A stretch of 64,000 nt of DNA from Emticicia sp. C21 (GCF_003418935.1 NZ_QVMT01000015.1:1-64000), one strand, 5' to 3'. Shown: positions 51,099 to 60,716, counted from the first letter of the stretch. Numbers and translations: made by a program. The notes: generated by a model from the letters alone, not told the origin.

Positions 51099-52709
51099 TT
51101 ATAAACCCTGTATATTCTTCCCTTTGGGATATTTTACATTATATTTCAAAATAATCTCTTTATTATCAAGCGGTTGTAATGTCAGATTCCAGATGAGCTT
51201 TCCTGTTTCTTTGTTATAGTCAGCGCCTTGTAATTCTTCTGTTTCAACTTCAATTCTACTATCCTGCGAAATAGGTATCTGATCTTCAATAACAATATTA
51301 ATAGGTTCACTCTTTGTGTTTCTCAACGTGATTCTGAATCCAAAAGATTCTCTAACATTCGAACCAATATTTCGGCGTGATTTAAATGCTTCAATGGTCT
51401 CGCGCTTGGTAATAATTTTCTTATCACGGCCCAATGAAATTAATAAAGAGTCTTTGGTATCACTATTGGCAATAGTTGAAGTACCTACAAATGTGCCTTC
51501 AAAATAAATATTCGCACTTCCCGGAAGCAAATTATATTTTTCCCAATTGGTAATGATTGCCGTAAGGAATGCGTCTCTATCATATTTTGGAACAGCATAA
51601 TATTTATAAGTGGCAGGCAAGTTGAAATTCTGAATATCCACCATCTCAGGATTTCCTCCTGAAATAATTGTATAAGGCATGGTGATTTCGAAGTTTACCG
51701 CCAAAGTAGTTTGGATGGTATTGACGAAATTGGCCGTTGTTGCCATCTTGTCTTGGTCATCACTTTCAGAGGCAGGTGCGGCAGCTGCCTCGCTATTATA
51801 TAGTGCCTTGCCATCCATTGCTCCTCTTGCTAGCGGTCTGGGTTCAAAAACGCTTACATATTGGGCATATAGTTCTGGCTTTGTACCACCTTCAGATGGA
51901 TTGGAAGTTGATAAGGTAAGCCTTACATTTTTCCAGTCAATACCTGTATTCTGAAATACGTTTGCGCGATAACCTAAAGTGATGTCACTTTTCACATCTT
52001 TGGCTCTTATATCATACGCTGGAGACCAGCCAGCCGCATTGGCTACATAACTCAAATTAATATCCAAAGTAGCATTGGATTTTGATGATACTGTCAATTC
52101 TATTTCTCCTGCAGGTTGGTTCAAATTACCACCCTGAGATGTCAATTGTCTTTGCAGACGAGCCAATTTATCATTCGCTTCTTTTGATTGTCGGGCTAAT
52201 TGCATCTGGCGAGTACCTATTTCTGTCAGCTTCGTACGAAAGAAATCAAGCATTTCTTTTAAGTCCTCCGGTGTTACGCCATCTTTTTCGTTCTTGATAT
52301 TGGAGTTTGCCATCAGCATGTTGCGCTCATTATCAGCTACTTTTATAAGCATGTCGATGGTTTGTACTTCCGTAGTGGTAATTCTGATAGAATCTTCCAG
52401 CACATTCCGCTTTTTATTTCCCAGATAATTATGTTTGAATTTTACTCCCATTATTACCACATCTCCCTTTCCACCTACCTGTATGCTGCTTGGGTCAATG
52501 GTTGAAGCTACATTGCTGATAATCAGCTTTGTAGTTCCAGCCTGAAGGGTGGCACGTACTTTGGCATCAATCTGCGCCCGGTTCAGAAATACGGTAATGT
52601 GTTGGTTGTCAGCATCTACCCGAACCTGATTCTGAGAGAAAACAAAGATTCGCATGCCCAACAAAAAAACAATAAAAAAAGGAGAGCCTCTGAAAAAAGA
52701 TTTTTTCAT
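51099..52709 (-). CDS. MuiA-like mucoidy-inhibitor family protein (DUF4139)
   Basis: A 536-aa exported protein from the ATG at 52709 (MKKSFFRG..., signal peptide; the frame extends 7 codons upstream). Regions: DUF4140 N-terminal domain ('NQVRVDADNQHITVFLNRAQIDAKVRATLQAGTTKLII'), a coiled coil (about 150-200), and the DUF4139 beta-rich domain ('NIDLSYVANAAGWSPAYDIRAKDVKSDITLGYRANVFQNTGIDWKNVRLTLST'). In proteobacteria the related MuiA influences capsule; function here is unknown. 37 bp upstream of suhB. Confidence 0.9.
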   Translation of the reverse strand: MKKSFFRGSPFFIVFLLGMRIFVFSQNQVRVDADNQHITVFLNRAQIDAKVRATLQAGTTKLIISNVASTIDPSSIQVGGKGDVVIMGVKFKHNYLGNKKRNVLEDSIRITTTEVQTIDMLIKVADNERNMLMANSNIKNEKDGVTPEDLKEMLDFFRTKLTEIGTRQMQLARQSKEANDKLARLQRQLTSQGGNLNQPAGEIELTVSSKSNATLDINLSYVANAAGWSPAYDIRAKDVKSDITLGYRANVFQNTGIDWKNVRLTLSTSNPSEGGTKPELYAQYVSVFEPRPLARGAMDGKALYNSEAAAAPASESDDQDKMATTANFVNTIQTTLAVNFEITMPYTIISGGNPEMVDIQNFNLPATYKYYAVPKYDRDAFLTAIITNWEKYNLLPGSANIYFEGTFVGTSTIANSDTKDSLLISLGRDKKIITKRETIEAFKSRRNIGSNVRESFGFRITLRNTKSEPINIVIEDQIPISQDSRIEVETEELQGADYNKETGKLIWNLTLQPLDNKEIILKYNVKYPKGKNIQGL

Positions 52710-52936
52710 AACAAATAGGTTTAGATACAAAGGTGGTTGAACGTGTAAGCCTAAAACACATTAACGATTTTAATTGCTTAAAATTTAGCTAATCCTGATG
52801 ACAATTTTAAGAAAAAATATTGGGTTTGACGTTTTTTATTTTCCTTTGCTGAAAAATAATGAAAGGATAAAATCAAGAATGCATTTGGTAGTAAAAGCAT
52901 TTACGCAATGATTGTCCGAATTACCTGATTGATAAC

Positions 52937-54007
52937 ATGATTAAGGAAAAAAGATTAAGAAGTTTTACGGAAAGAATATTTAAAGCTATTGGTTGTTCAA
53001 CCAAAGATGCCAAACTCGCTGCAGATGTACTGGTTTCAGCTGATTTAAGAGGAGTAGATTCTCATGGAACTGCTCGTTTAATTGGCTATGTGAGATTATA
53101 CGATCATGGAAGATTGAATCCTACCCCGCAAATCAAAATCATTCATGAAACTCCCTCAACGGCTGTTATTGATGGAGACAAAGGTTTAGGGTTGGTAGTA
53201 GCTCCTTTTGCCATGAAAGTGGCCATGAAAAAGGCTAAAAGATATGGTTCCGGTTGGATATCGGTTCAAAATTCCAATCACTTCGGCATTGCTGGCTATC
53301 ATTCAATGCTGGCACTGGAAAACGATATGATTGGTTGGGCAATGACCAATGCCGCGCCTTTGGTTGTACCTACTTTTGCCACCGAAAAAATGCTGGGTAC
53401 GAATCCGATTGCAATCTCAGTGCCTGCAGGCAAACAACCGCCATTTGTGGCTGATTTTGCTACAACTGCAGTAGCTTATGGTAAATTGGAAATTTTGCAA
53501 CGCAAAGGTTTATCAGCCCCTATTGGATGGGTACAAGATGCGGACGGTGGGCCAACGGATGATTCAAATGCTATCAAGAATGGGGGAGGGCTTTTGCCAT
53601 TGGGTGGAGACCGTGAGCATGGCAGCCACAAGGGTTATGGATTGGGGTCTATTGTTGATATATTTTCCGGTGTTTTGTCAGGTGCCAATTTTGGGCCCTG
53701 GGTGCCTCCGTTTGCTACTGCAGGTTTTCATGGGGTTGCTGCCGAGCAGGTCGGTAAGGGCACAGGACATTTTTTAGGGGCAATGCGGATCGATGGTTTC
53801 CGCCCGAAAGAAGAGTTTAAAGCGAGTATGGATACATGGATTAAGCGTTTCAGAGAGGCTAAACATATAAGCGGAAATCCTGTCCTGATCCCGGGTGACC
53901 CTGAAAGAGAACTGGAAAAAATCAGAAGAGCCGATGGTATCCCTCTGAACGAAAAAGTAATAGAAGATTTAAAAGGATTGGGAGAACGATTCGGTGTGAA
54001 GTTTTAA
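52937..54007 (+). CDS. Ldh family oxidoreductase (malate/L-lactate dehydrogenase type)
   Basis: A 356-aa protein of the Ldh_2 fold, which is unrelated to classical lactate/malate dehydrogenases. Marks: 'ADLRGVDSHGTARLIGYVRLYDHGRLNP' (catalytic His in DSHG), 'NSNHFGIAGYHSMLAL', 'ATEKMLGTNPIAISVPA', 'VADFATTAVAYGKLE' and 'REHGSHKGYGLGSIVDIFSGVLSGA'. NAD(P)H-dependent reduction of a 2-oxo acid is expected, e.g. ureidoglycolate, sulfolactate or 2,3-diketogulonate; the substrate cannot be told. Monocistronic; converges with the T9SS type B gene at a 4-bp gap. Confidence 0.94.
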   Translation: MIKEKRLRSFTERIFKAIGCSTKDAKLAADVLVSADLRGVDSHGTARLIGYVRLYDHGRLNPTPQIKIIHETPSTAVIDGDKGLGLVVAPFAMKVAMKKAKRYGSGWISVQNSNHFGIAGYHSMLALENDMIGWAMTNAAPLVVPTFATEKMLGTNPIAISVPAGKQPPFVADFATTAVAYGKLEILQRKGLSAPIGWVQDADGGPTDDSNAIKNGGGLLPLGGDREHGSHKGYGLGSIVDIFSGVLSGANFGPWVPPFATAGFHGVAAEQVGKGTGHFLGAMRIDGFRPKEEFKASMDTWIKRFREAKHISGNPVLIPGDPERELEKIRRADGIPLNEKVIEDLKGLGERFGVKF

Positions 54008-54011
54008 CTAT

Positions 54012-55757
54012 TTATCTTAACAGTGTAACGGCCCCTTGACTTTTTACAATAGCTCCGTCACTTAATTCTATCAAAACCTTAAAAGTATAGATGCCTGACG
54101 GAGCATTTTGCCCATGATAAGTACCATTCCAACCATATGCCTCATCAGATGGGGGGATGTTTTCTTTGATGAAAATATTGCCTCCCCAACGGTCGTAGAT
54201 GCTCAACTCTTTTATCTGTCGAACACATCTGGCCCCATAAATAAAAAATACATCGTTTACACTATCACCATTTGGGGAAAAAGCCTGAGGCGCATAGACA
54301 GTGCTACAGGTATTTACTTTTACATGAAAGATATCTTCTTTTTTGCACAAATCATCATTGACTGTTACCTTGTAAGTAGTATTTTCAGTTGGTTTTACCC
54401 ATGTTTCTGCACAATTGGCACAAATTACACTATTATCATCCGGTGACCATTCATAGATATAATTCCCAACCGGACTTGCCAGGGCATTTAATTCTACGCT
54501 ATCTCCCAACATCATACTGAGGTCATGCGTCTGTGTAGGTAAATCAAAATTTCTGACTGTAAGATGTGTAGTGATAATGCTGTCACAGACGGGATTTGGG
54601 TAAGTGACTCTTGTAACATAGGTACCAGGAGTAGTATAATTCATCGTACCTACTTTCAGTGCCTCTCCCTGACAAATGGTTTTATTTTGAGTAAACAGAG
54701 TTACCGGATTGACTGATAGGTTTAGCGTAACAGTACTATCACAAATGCCAAACCGATTAATATTCTTGATAAATTGCCCCGGTGTTGTGTAATCCTGATC
54801 TTCAACCGTAAATTTCTGCCCATCACAAATTGAAATATGTAAATCGCTTGTACCGGCCTGATATTTAATAATATAATCTAATCGTAGTTCACAAGCATCA
54901 CTAATACTGCCTAAAGGAACAACTTTTACATAATACTGGTCGCCTAATTTAGCTTTAACTTTAATAGTTGGGGTAGTTTCACCGGTATTCCATGTATATT
55001 TTTTAAAGCCATCAGGCGCTTTTAAGGTCATATAGCCATCAGGATCAGGGCATATAGAGGTAGCTTTAACCTCTGACTTGATACACTCGGCATCAAAATA
55101 AGCATAGCCTTCATGTGAGTTTTTAGTACAGCCGTGGGCTGTAACTTCTACCGAAATCGTTTGTCCTATATAATCTCTTAAATCTACAGCCCCGGTTGTC
55201 CAGTTTCTATATTGATACACACCTTGGGACTGAAAGCCATCGGCAGTTCCATCTTTGTATAACTGAACATCAAATGAATTGCAAACTAATTCCTGTCCGG
55301 TTTGATTGCGTATAATAATGGTAAACCCTGGCTTTTGGAATGCTAAATGTCCTGACTGGTCATTTTCAAGAACAACAGCAAATTTGTATTGAAATAAAGT
55401 GCTTTCTGATGTGACAATGAAAGACGTCCTGAGCCTGGCAAATCGGTTACCGGTTTCGGTATTGCCTATTCTGATAGAATGGGTGCTTCCAGGAGCTACC
55501 ATAGGTATGGATTCTACGTTGATTTTAGGGTCCCTACCATCCCCTAAACTGGTAACATAATGTTCCCGCCCTCTGGTGCCGGTGATATCCGGCCCATAGA
55601 AAAATTGTTGATTTGAATCATAGACCGGGCCATAAGATAAAACCCAACCACTGGTATTCCCCAATTCAAAGCCGATATTAGATAAATCAGTCATTTGTGC
55701 CTGACTGAGCAAAATATTAAACAGAATAAAGAATAATAAAGGTAATATTCTTTTCAT
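54012..55757 (-). CDS. T9SS type B sorting domain (gliding motility-associated C-terminal) protein
   Basis: A 581-aa secreted protein. The start is the ATG at 55757, which begins a signal peptide (MKRILPLLFFILFNILLSQA); the frame continues upstream for 60 codons without such a feature. The N-terminal part is a jelly-roll-like domain ('NIGFELGNTSGWVLSYG...'), the middle has Ig/SprB-like segments ending 'CDSTVTLNLSVNP' and 'CDSIITTHLTVRN', and the C-terminal ~90 residues 'YAPQAFSPNGDSVNDVFFIYGARCVRQIKELSIYDRWGGNIF...' are a textbook type B domain. It should be exported by T9SS and stay on the cell surface. Confidence 0.93.
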   Translation of the reverse strand: MKRILPLLFFILFNILLSQAQMTDLSNIGFELGNTSGWVLSYGPVYDSNQQFFYGPDITGTRGREHYVTSLGDGRDPKINVESIPMVAPGSTHSIRIGNTETGNRFARLRTSFIVTSESTLFQYKFAVVLENDQSGHLAFQKPGFTIIIRNQTGQELVCNSFDVQLYKDGTADGFQSQGVYQYRNWTTGAVDLRDYIGQTISVEVTAHGCTKNSHEGYAYFDAECIKSEVKATSICPDPDGYMTLKAPDGFKKYTWNTGETTPTIKVKAKLGDQYYVKVVPLGSISDACELRLDYIIKYQAGTSDLHISICDGQKFTVEDQDYTTPGQFIKNINRFGICDSTVTLNLSVNPVTLFTQNKTICQGEALKVGTMNYTTPGTYVTRVTYPNPVCDSIITTHLTVRNFDLPTQTHDLSMMLGDSVELNALASPVGNYIYEWSPDDNSVICANCAETWVKPTENTTYKVTVNDDLCKKEDIFHVKVNTCSTVYAPQAFSPNGDSVNDVFFIYGARCVRQIKELSIYDRWGGNIFIKENIPPSDEAYGWNGTYHGQNAPSGIYTFKVLIELSDGAIVKSQGAVTLLR

Positions 55758-56069
55758 AGAGGATATCTGTTTAGGGAAAATTCTTAAATCATACAGTCGT
55801 TTTAATAGTAAAATTGAGGACGTGTTTAGGTGGAAAGGTTGGTACTGATATAGACGAAGAATATTTGTAATTCGTTGTCTTTCAATTGTTTTCTGTAAAA
55901 ATAATGATTTCTTAAAACACAAAAGCATCTCCTTCATTTAATTCTATTAAGCTTTGAATGAGAATAGAAACAATATATTTACGAAGTATTAGATTTAAAC
56001 ACTGAGTAAATAGTACTTAGAAGATAAACCAGTCATTAAATGTCCTGAAATAATCTGATATTTTTTTCG
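55758..56069. other. intergenic stretch, no gene seen
   Basis: 312 bp between the divergent T9SS gene and aguB. The minus-strand frame of the T9SS gene stays open here but looks non-coding (rich in K, Q and R runs with no conserved pattern). I see no repeat or structure here; the aguB promoter lies just after it at 56070. Confidence 0.5.
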
Positions 56070-56077
56070 TAATTTTG
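56070..56077 (+). promoter_or_regulatory. -7 promoter box, TAATTTTG (aguB)
   Basis: Exact TAnnTTTG match, 22 bp before the aguB start codon. Confidence 0.5.
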
Positions 56078-56099
56078 CAGTTCACAGAACTCATAGTAC

Positions 56100-56969
56100 A
56101 TGAAAAAAGTTAAGGTTGGCTTAGTTCAGATGTCTTGTTCGGCTGATGTGACCGAAAACACAAATAAAGCCATTGCAGGTATTAGGAAAGCGGCTGAGGA
56201 TGGAGCAAATATTGTTTGTCTGCAGGAATTATTCACTTCTCTCTACTTTTGTGATGTAGAAGACCATGACAACTTCAAATTAGCTGAATCAATTCCGGGG
56301 CCTACTACAATGACATTGTCAGAGGTAGCCAAAGAAAATAATGTAGTAATTATTGCCTCACTATTCGAGAAACGTGCTGCAGGATTATATCATAATACTA
56401 CGGCAGTAATCGATGCTGATGGGACCTATATGGGTAAATATCGTAAAATGCATATACCGGATGACCCTGGTTATTATGAAAAGTTTTACTTTACACCAGG
56501 AGACTTAGGTTATAAAGTATTTGATACCAAATTTGCCAAAATAGGGGTTTTAATCTGTTGGGATCAATGGTACCCTGAAGCTTCAAGAATTACTTCATTG
56601 ATGGGCGCGGAGGTTTTGTTTTTCCCTACTGCCATAGGTTGGGATACCAATGAAAAAGAAAATGAGGCAAATATTGAGCAATATAATGCATGGCAAACGA
56701 TTCAACGTAGCCATGCCGTGGCAAACGGTGTGCATGTAGTATCTGTAAATAGGGTAGGGCGCGAGGCTGACCAGAAATTCTGGGGAGGTAGTTTTGTGGC
56801 TAATCCTTTTGGAAGCCTTCTTTATTTAGCATCGCACGATAAGGAAGAAGTGCATGTGCAGGAAATCGATTTAGCCTTAACAGAAAAATATCGAACCACC
56901 TGGCCATATTTAAGAGATAGAAGAATTGATAGCTACGGCCCGATTCTGAAAAGATATATTGACGAATAA
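56100..56969 (+). CDS. aguB: N-carbamoylputrescine amidase
   Basis: A 289-aa nitrilase-superfamily enzyme. The Glu-Lys-Cys triad is E43 (CLQELFTS), K116 (YRKMHIP) and C153 (LICWDQWYPEA). 'SLYFCDVEDHDNFKLAE' and 'GWGSFV'-like 'FWGGSFVANPFG' plus the end 'WPYLRDRRIDSYGPILKRY' are characteristic of AguB. It hydrolyses N-carbamoylputrescine to putrescine, CO2 and NH3 in the agmatine route to polyamines. ATG start. The partner agmatine deiminase (aguA) is not in the window. Confidence 0.93.
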   Translation: MKKVKVGLVQMSCSADVTENTNKAIAGIRKAAEDGANIVCLQELFTSLYFCDVEDHDNFKLAESIPGPTTMTLSEVAKENNVVIIASLFEKRAAGLYHNTTAVIDADGTYMGKYRKMHIPDDPGYYEKFYFTPGDLGYKVFDTKFAKIGVLICWDQWYPEASRITSLMGAEVLFFPTAIGWDTNEKENEANIEQYNAWQTIQRSHAVANGVHVVSVNRVGREADQKFWGGSFVANPFGSLLYLASHDKEEVHVQEIDLALTEKYRTTWPYLRDRRIDSYGPILKRYIDE

Positions 56970-57027
56970 CCAAAAACAATCCAAGGAAAATTGCATCGGA
57001 TTATCGATGATTTAATACAGTTTTTAG

Positions 57028-58935
57028 ATGCTTACAATTAATAACTTATCTTTTTATTTTGGTGGAAGGGCCATCTTTGATGGTGCGAATTTACAGATTA
57101 AACCTAAAGATAGAATTGGACTCATTGGTCTGAACGGGATGGGTAAATCTACCCTTTTGAGGCTGATTGTCGGAGAATATCAGCCTGATGCAGGAAGTAT
57201 CTCGAAATCCGGTGATACTACTATTGGCTTTTTGAATCAGGATTTATTGTCGTACCAAACGCAGGATTCTATTCTGGCGGTAGCTATGCAGGCTTTCGAG
57301 CGTGAAAACTACCTGCAAATTGAAATAGATAAGGTACTTCATGAAATGGAGGTGAATTATCGTGACGAATTGGTTGACAAATTGGGGCACTTACAAGAAG
57401 AGTTTGACCACTTGGGTGGATATACTATTCAATCGAAAGCGGAGGAGATTTTGGAGGGTTTGGGCTTTAAGACTGAGGAACTTCACAAACCTTTGAAAGA
57501 GTTTTCCGGAGGTTGGCGTATGCGTGTAATGTTGGCCAAATTGCTTTTGCAAAAACCATCGTTACTACTACTGGATGAGCCTACCAACCACCTGGACTTA
57601 CCGTCTATCCAATGGGTAGAAAAATATATTGTGAACTACGAAAACGCAGTTGTGGTAGTATCTCACGACCGTGAGTTTTTAGATAATGTTTGTAATACAA
57701 CTGTTGAGGTAACACAAAATAAACTGTGGTCTTACCCCGGCAATTACTCTTTCTTTGTAGAAGAGAAGGCTCTGAGAAGCGAGATTCAAAAGAGTGCCTT
57801 TGAGAATCAGCAGGCACAGATTCGCCAGACTGAGCGTTTTATTGAGCGTTTTAAAGCAAAAGCTTCCAAGTCTCGTCAGGTACAATCACGTGTAAAGGCA
57901 TTAAACAAATTAGAGTTGATTGATGATGTAATTGATGCCAATGCACGGGTACACTTTAAGTTTAAGTTCAGTGTAAATCCAGGAAGAAACGTAATGGCTC
58001 TGGAACATGTGAACAAAGCCTATGGCGATAAGGTGATTCTGAAGGATTCAACCATTAATATTGAGAGAGGAGATAAAATTGCATTGATTGGTGCCAATGG
58101 TAAAGGTAAATCGACCTTATTGAGAATCATTGCCGGAACTGAAAATATAAACGGAACCCGAAAACTCGGACATAATGTTAACTTCTCGTTCTTTGCTCAG
58201 CACCAGTTGGAATCATTGCATATGGACGAAACCTTATTAGAAGAGTTGAAGTATGCGGATTCGGCTAAAACAGAGCAGGAATTGCGTCTGGTTTTAGGTT
58301 GTTTCCTATTCCAGGGCGAAGATGTTTTCAAGAAAATCAAGGTACTTTCAGGAGGTGAAAAGTCTCGTGTGGCTTTGGCAAAGGTATTGATTTCAGAAGC
58401 GAACTTCCTGCTACTGGATGAGCCTACCAACCACTTGGATATGCAGTCAGTAAACATTCTTATTCAGGCTCTTGACCAATACGAAGGTACTTATGTGGTA
58501 GTTTCCCATGATCGTCACTTTGTGAGTCAGGTAGCTAATAAAATCTGGTATATTGAAGATTATCAGATTAAAGAATATCCGGGCACTTATGATGAGTATG
58601 AAACTTGGGTAGAAGAAAATAAAAATATTAAGCAAACTGCTCCAACACCACCACCTGCACCTGTAAAGAAAGAAGAAAAGCCTGCTCCGGTAGCAGTTGT
58701 TAATTCTAAAAATCAGAATGAGATTAAAAAGCTGGAGCGTGAGATAGAAGAAATAGAAGCAAAAATTACTGATTTGGAGAAGAAGAAAACCATTGTAGAG
58801 GAAAAATTAGCAGACCCAACAATTTTTGGAGATAGTGCTACTCTACAAAAAACAAATAAAGACTACGAACAAATCAAATCGGAATTAGCAAAGCTGAATG
58901 AGATTTGGGAAGCAAAAATGATGGAGGTCGCTTAA
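57028..58935 (+). CDS. ABC-F family ATPase (translation-associated)
   Basis: A 635-aa protein of two ABC domains with no membrane part. Domain 1: Walker A GLNGMGKSTLL, signature FSGGWRMRVMLAKLL, Walker B LLLLDEPTNHLD. Domain 2: GANGKGKSTLL, LSGGEKSRVALAKVL, FLLLDEPTNHLD. The linker between them ('RQTERFIERFKAKASKSRQVQSRVKALNKLE') is the P-site-tRNA-interaction motif region. The C-terminal coiled coil (~555-635) is of the Uup/YheS type. ABC-F proteins bind the ribosomal E site and relieve stalling. ATG start, 58 bp after aguB. Confidence 0.95.
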   Translation: MLTINNLSFYFGGRAIFDGANLQIKPKDRIGLIGLNGMGKSTLLRLIVGEYQPDAGSISKSGDTTIGFLNQDLLSYQTQDSILAVAMQAFERENYLQIEIDKVLHEMEVNYRDELVDKLGHLQEEFDHLGGYTIQSKAEEILEGLGFKTEELHKPLKEFSGGWRMRVMLAKLLLQKPSLLLLDEPTNHLDLPSIQWVEKYIVNYENAVVVVSHDREFLDNVCNTTVEVTQNKLWSYPGNYSFFVEEKALRSEIQKSAFENQQAQIRQTERFIERFKAKASKSRQVQSRVKALNKLELIDDVIDANARVHFKFKFSVNPGRNVMALEHVNKAYGDKVILKDSTINIERGDKIALIGANGKGKSTLLRIIAGTENINGTRKLGHNVNFSFFAQHQLESLHMDETLLEELKYADSAKTEQELRLVLGCFLFQGEDVFKKIKVLSGGEKSRVALAKVLISEANFLLLDEPTNHLDMQSVNILIQALDQYEGTYVVVSHDRHFVSQVANKIWYIEDYQIKEYPGTYDEYETWVEENKNIKQTAPTPPPAPVKKEEKPAPVAVVNSKNQNEIKKLEREIEEIEAKITDLEKKKTIVEEKLADPTIFGDSATLQKTNKDYEQIKSELAKLNEIWEAKMMEVA

Positions 58936-58940
58936 AAAAT

Positions 58941-58975
58941 AAAGCCTCATTTCTGATTTCAGAAATGAGGCTTTT
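58941..58975. terminator. bidirectional terminator
   Basis: Perfect 16-bp stem AAAGCCTCATTTCTGA / TCAGAAATGAGGCTTT, between the convergent ABC-F and lipoprotein genes. Confidence 0.93.
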
Positions 58976-58980
58976 AAATT

Positions 58981-59709
58981 TTACATTCGTTTCCATCTGA
59001 AAACTTCTTTTCCTGCTTTACCCATCACTCCGTCTTCCTTCCAGATAAAATCATAGAATACAATATCATTACCATCAAATTTATAACCATAGGTTTTGGT
59101 TTTGTCGCTATCTTTTTTGCCGAAATCAATTAAATCTATATTGGTTTGCGTAGTTACATAATCAACCCACACCCGATAGATATCATATCCATCTACGCCC
59201 AATAATTGATTATCCGCTCGTAACTCAATGGTTTTGCCTTGATTATCAAACTTGCCTATCCAGAATTTCTTCTCAACAAAGCCAATTTCATCTACTTTTT
59301 TGAAACTGGTATTCCCTAGTTTTAGGGTAGAGGCATCAATACTACCTGAATATTCAGGGGTTGGTTTGACCTCGTAAACATTAAACAATTCAAGTTTATC
59401 TCCATTCTTTACCTTATAGGCAGAGCCTTCGTGGAAATTCCAAACGAGATTTGCAGTGTCGGCAGCAGCATTAAATGAAACCATCACAGTATCAGCATAA
59501 ACTTTTGCTTTTAATGGTGATTTGGTTTGTTCCAGCGTTTCTAAATAACGGGCATTTACCCAGACGCTGTTTCCTAAGTCAGATTTAAGTGGAGTTTCAA
59601 TAGCAGTTGTAATTGTACTATCCGGAGCACTGGTCTTAGATTCAGAAGATGGCTTGTTGCAAGAGAAAATGACGGAACTTAAGGTTGCAAGGATGATAAG
59701 TTTTTTCAT
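58981..59709 (-). CDS. lipoprotein of unknown function
   Basis: A 242-aa protein with a lipoprotein signal (MKKLIILATLSSVIFSC, lipidated C17) and a Ser/Thr-rich tether. The folded part is rich in beta strands, with 'AKVYADTVMVSFNAAADTANLVWNFHEGSAYKVKNGDKLELFN' and 'YGYKFDGNDIVFYDFIW'. I do not recognise a named family. ATG start. Its upstream region is the left arm of the second octamer repeat element. Confidence 0.75.
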   Translation of the reverse strand: MKKLIILATLSSVIFSCNKPSSESKTSAPDSTITTAIETPLKSDLGNSVWVNARYLETLEQTKSPLKAKVYADTVMVSFNAAADTANLVWNFHEGSAYKVKNGDKLELFNVYEVKPTPEYSGSIDASTLKLGNTSFKKVDEIGFVEKKFWIGKFDNQGKTIELRADNQLLGVDGYDIYRVWVDYVTTQTNIDLIDFGKKDSDKTKTYGYKFDGNDIVFYDFIWKEDGVMGKAGKEVFRWKRM

Positions 59710-59721
59710 GATAAAACAATT

Positions 59722-59864
59722 TAGTGATTTAGTGAATGAGCGATTGAGTGAATACTATTTATTCTTAATTGAGACGTATAAAGATAAGGAGCTATGTTAT
59801 TCATAAATTAAATAATTAATATCAAAATTATTTATCACTAAATCTCTCAATCACTCATTCACTC
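59722..59864. repeat. folded octamer repeat element, copy 2
   Basis: Octamers TAGTGATT, TAGTGAAT, GAGCGATT, GAGTGAAT at 59722-59753, and inverted octamers TATCACTA, AATCTCTC, AATCACTC, ATTCACTC at 59833-59864, around a 79-bp AT-rich centre. Same design as 1530-1734 with a shorter centre. It fills the gap between the lipoprotein and MBL genes (both minus). Confidence 0.8.
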
Positions 59865-59868
59865 AATT

Positions 59869-60711
59869 TTATATAATTTCAATTCGCTCTCCTAATCTTA
59901 AAACTCTATAAGGTGTGCCATAATCGTCTGCCTTAACAATAAAGTTTTCAGGGTCTTCTGTATTAAATTCAAATAAATGATAATGGTGAGGGATAACCAG
60001 TTTGGCTTCAATCTCTTTCCCTAATCTGGCGGCTTCTTCAAAGTTTAAATTGCCAGCAACTTTTCTTTCTGGTTTATTTCCATTAATGGGTAGAAACGCA
60101 ATATCAACATTATAAGGTTTTAAAATGTCAACCATTCCATCATACCTAAGCGTATCACCTGAATGGTATACTTTGTATTGACCAAATTCGGCTACAAAAC
60201 CCATATATTTCAATTTGCCATTTTCATCTCTTTCTAAAGTGTTGTGGGCTGCCGGAACTCCATATAACTTAAAAGGATAAATTTCGATATGTTCGTTATC
60301 ATTCAGGCATACCAGAAAATCTTTATCACATTTCAATCGTTCTGCTACAAATTTTCTATTGGCCTCAGGAATTACCATTGTAATGGTAGGGTTTTTCTCA
60401 AATATTGGTAGTAAAGTTTCAGCATCCAGATGGTCAGTATGGTTATGAGAGGAAGTTACTACATCAATCATGTCCAATTCCGATGGGTCAATCACTAATT
60501 CACTTATGCGGGTATGGGGCTTGTCGGTGTTGGCATATTTCTTAGTTAATGAATCTGATAAATAAGGGTCAAAAAGCAAATGTTTTCCCAGATATTGAAT
60601 CAGAAAACCACTTTGTCCTAACCACCAGACTCTGAAACCTTCAGTTTGATGAATAGAACTTTTAATGTCATTTAATAACTCCTTGTATTTCTGAAAGGCT
60701 TGAATTAACAT
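59869..60711 (-). CDS. MBL-fold metallo-hydrolase (UlaG-like)
   Basis: A 280-aa metallo-beta-lactamase-fold protein. The metal motif is H-x-H-x-D-H in TSSHNHTDHLD, with further ligands in 'VYHSGDTLRYDG' and 'VIPHHYHLFEF'. 'FRVWWLGQSGFLIQYLGKHLLFDPYL' is typical of the UlaG/L-ascorbate-6-phosphate-lactonase-like group. It hydrolyses an unknown ester or lactone in the cytoplasm. ATG start at 60711. It follows the broken class A beta-lactamase gene by 5 bp, so the two were probably one operon. Confidence 0.9.
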   Translation of the reverse strand: MLIQAFQKYKELLNDIKSSIHQTEGFRVWWLGQSGFLIQYLGKHLLFDPYLSDSLTKKYANTDKPHTRISELVIDPSELDMIDVVTSSHNHTDHLDAETLLPIFEKNPTITMVIPEANRKFVAERLKCDKDFLVCLNDNEHIEIYPFKLYGVPAAHNTLERDENGKLKYMGFVAEFGQYKVYHSGDTLRYDGMVDILKPYNVDIAFLPINGNKPERKVAGNLNFEEAARLGKEIEAKLVIPHHYHLFEFNTEDPENFIVKADDYGTPYRVLRLGERIEII

Positions 60712-60716
60712 AATAT

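Noticed and set aside
55758-55937. 60-residue N-terminal extension of the T9SS type B protein
   Set aside because: It would put the signal peptide internally; no conserved sequence in the extension.
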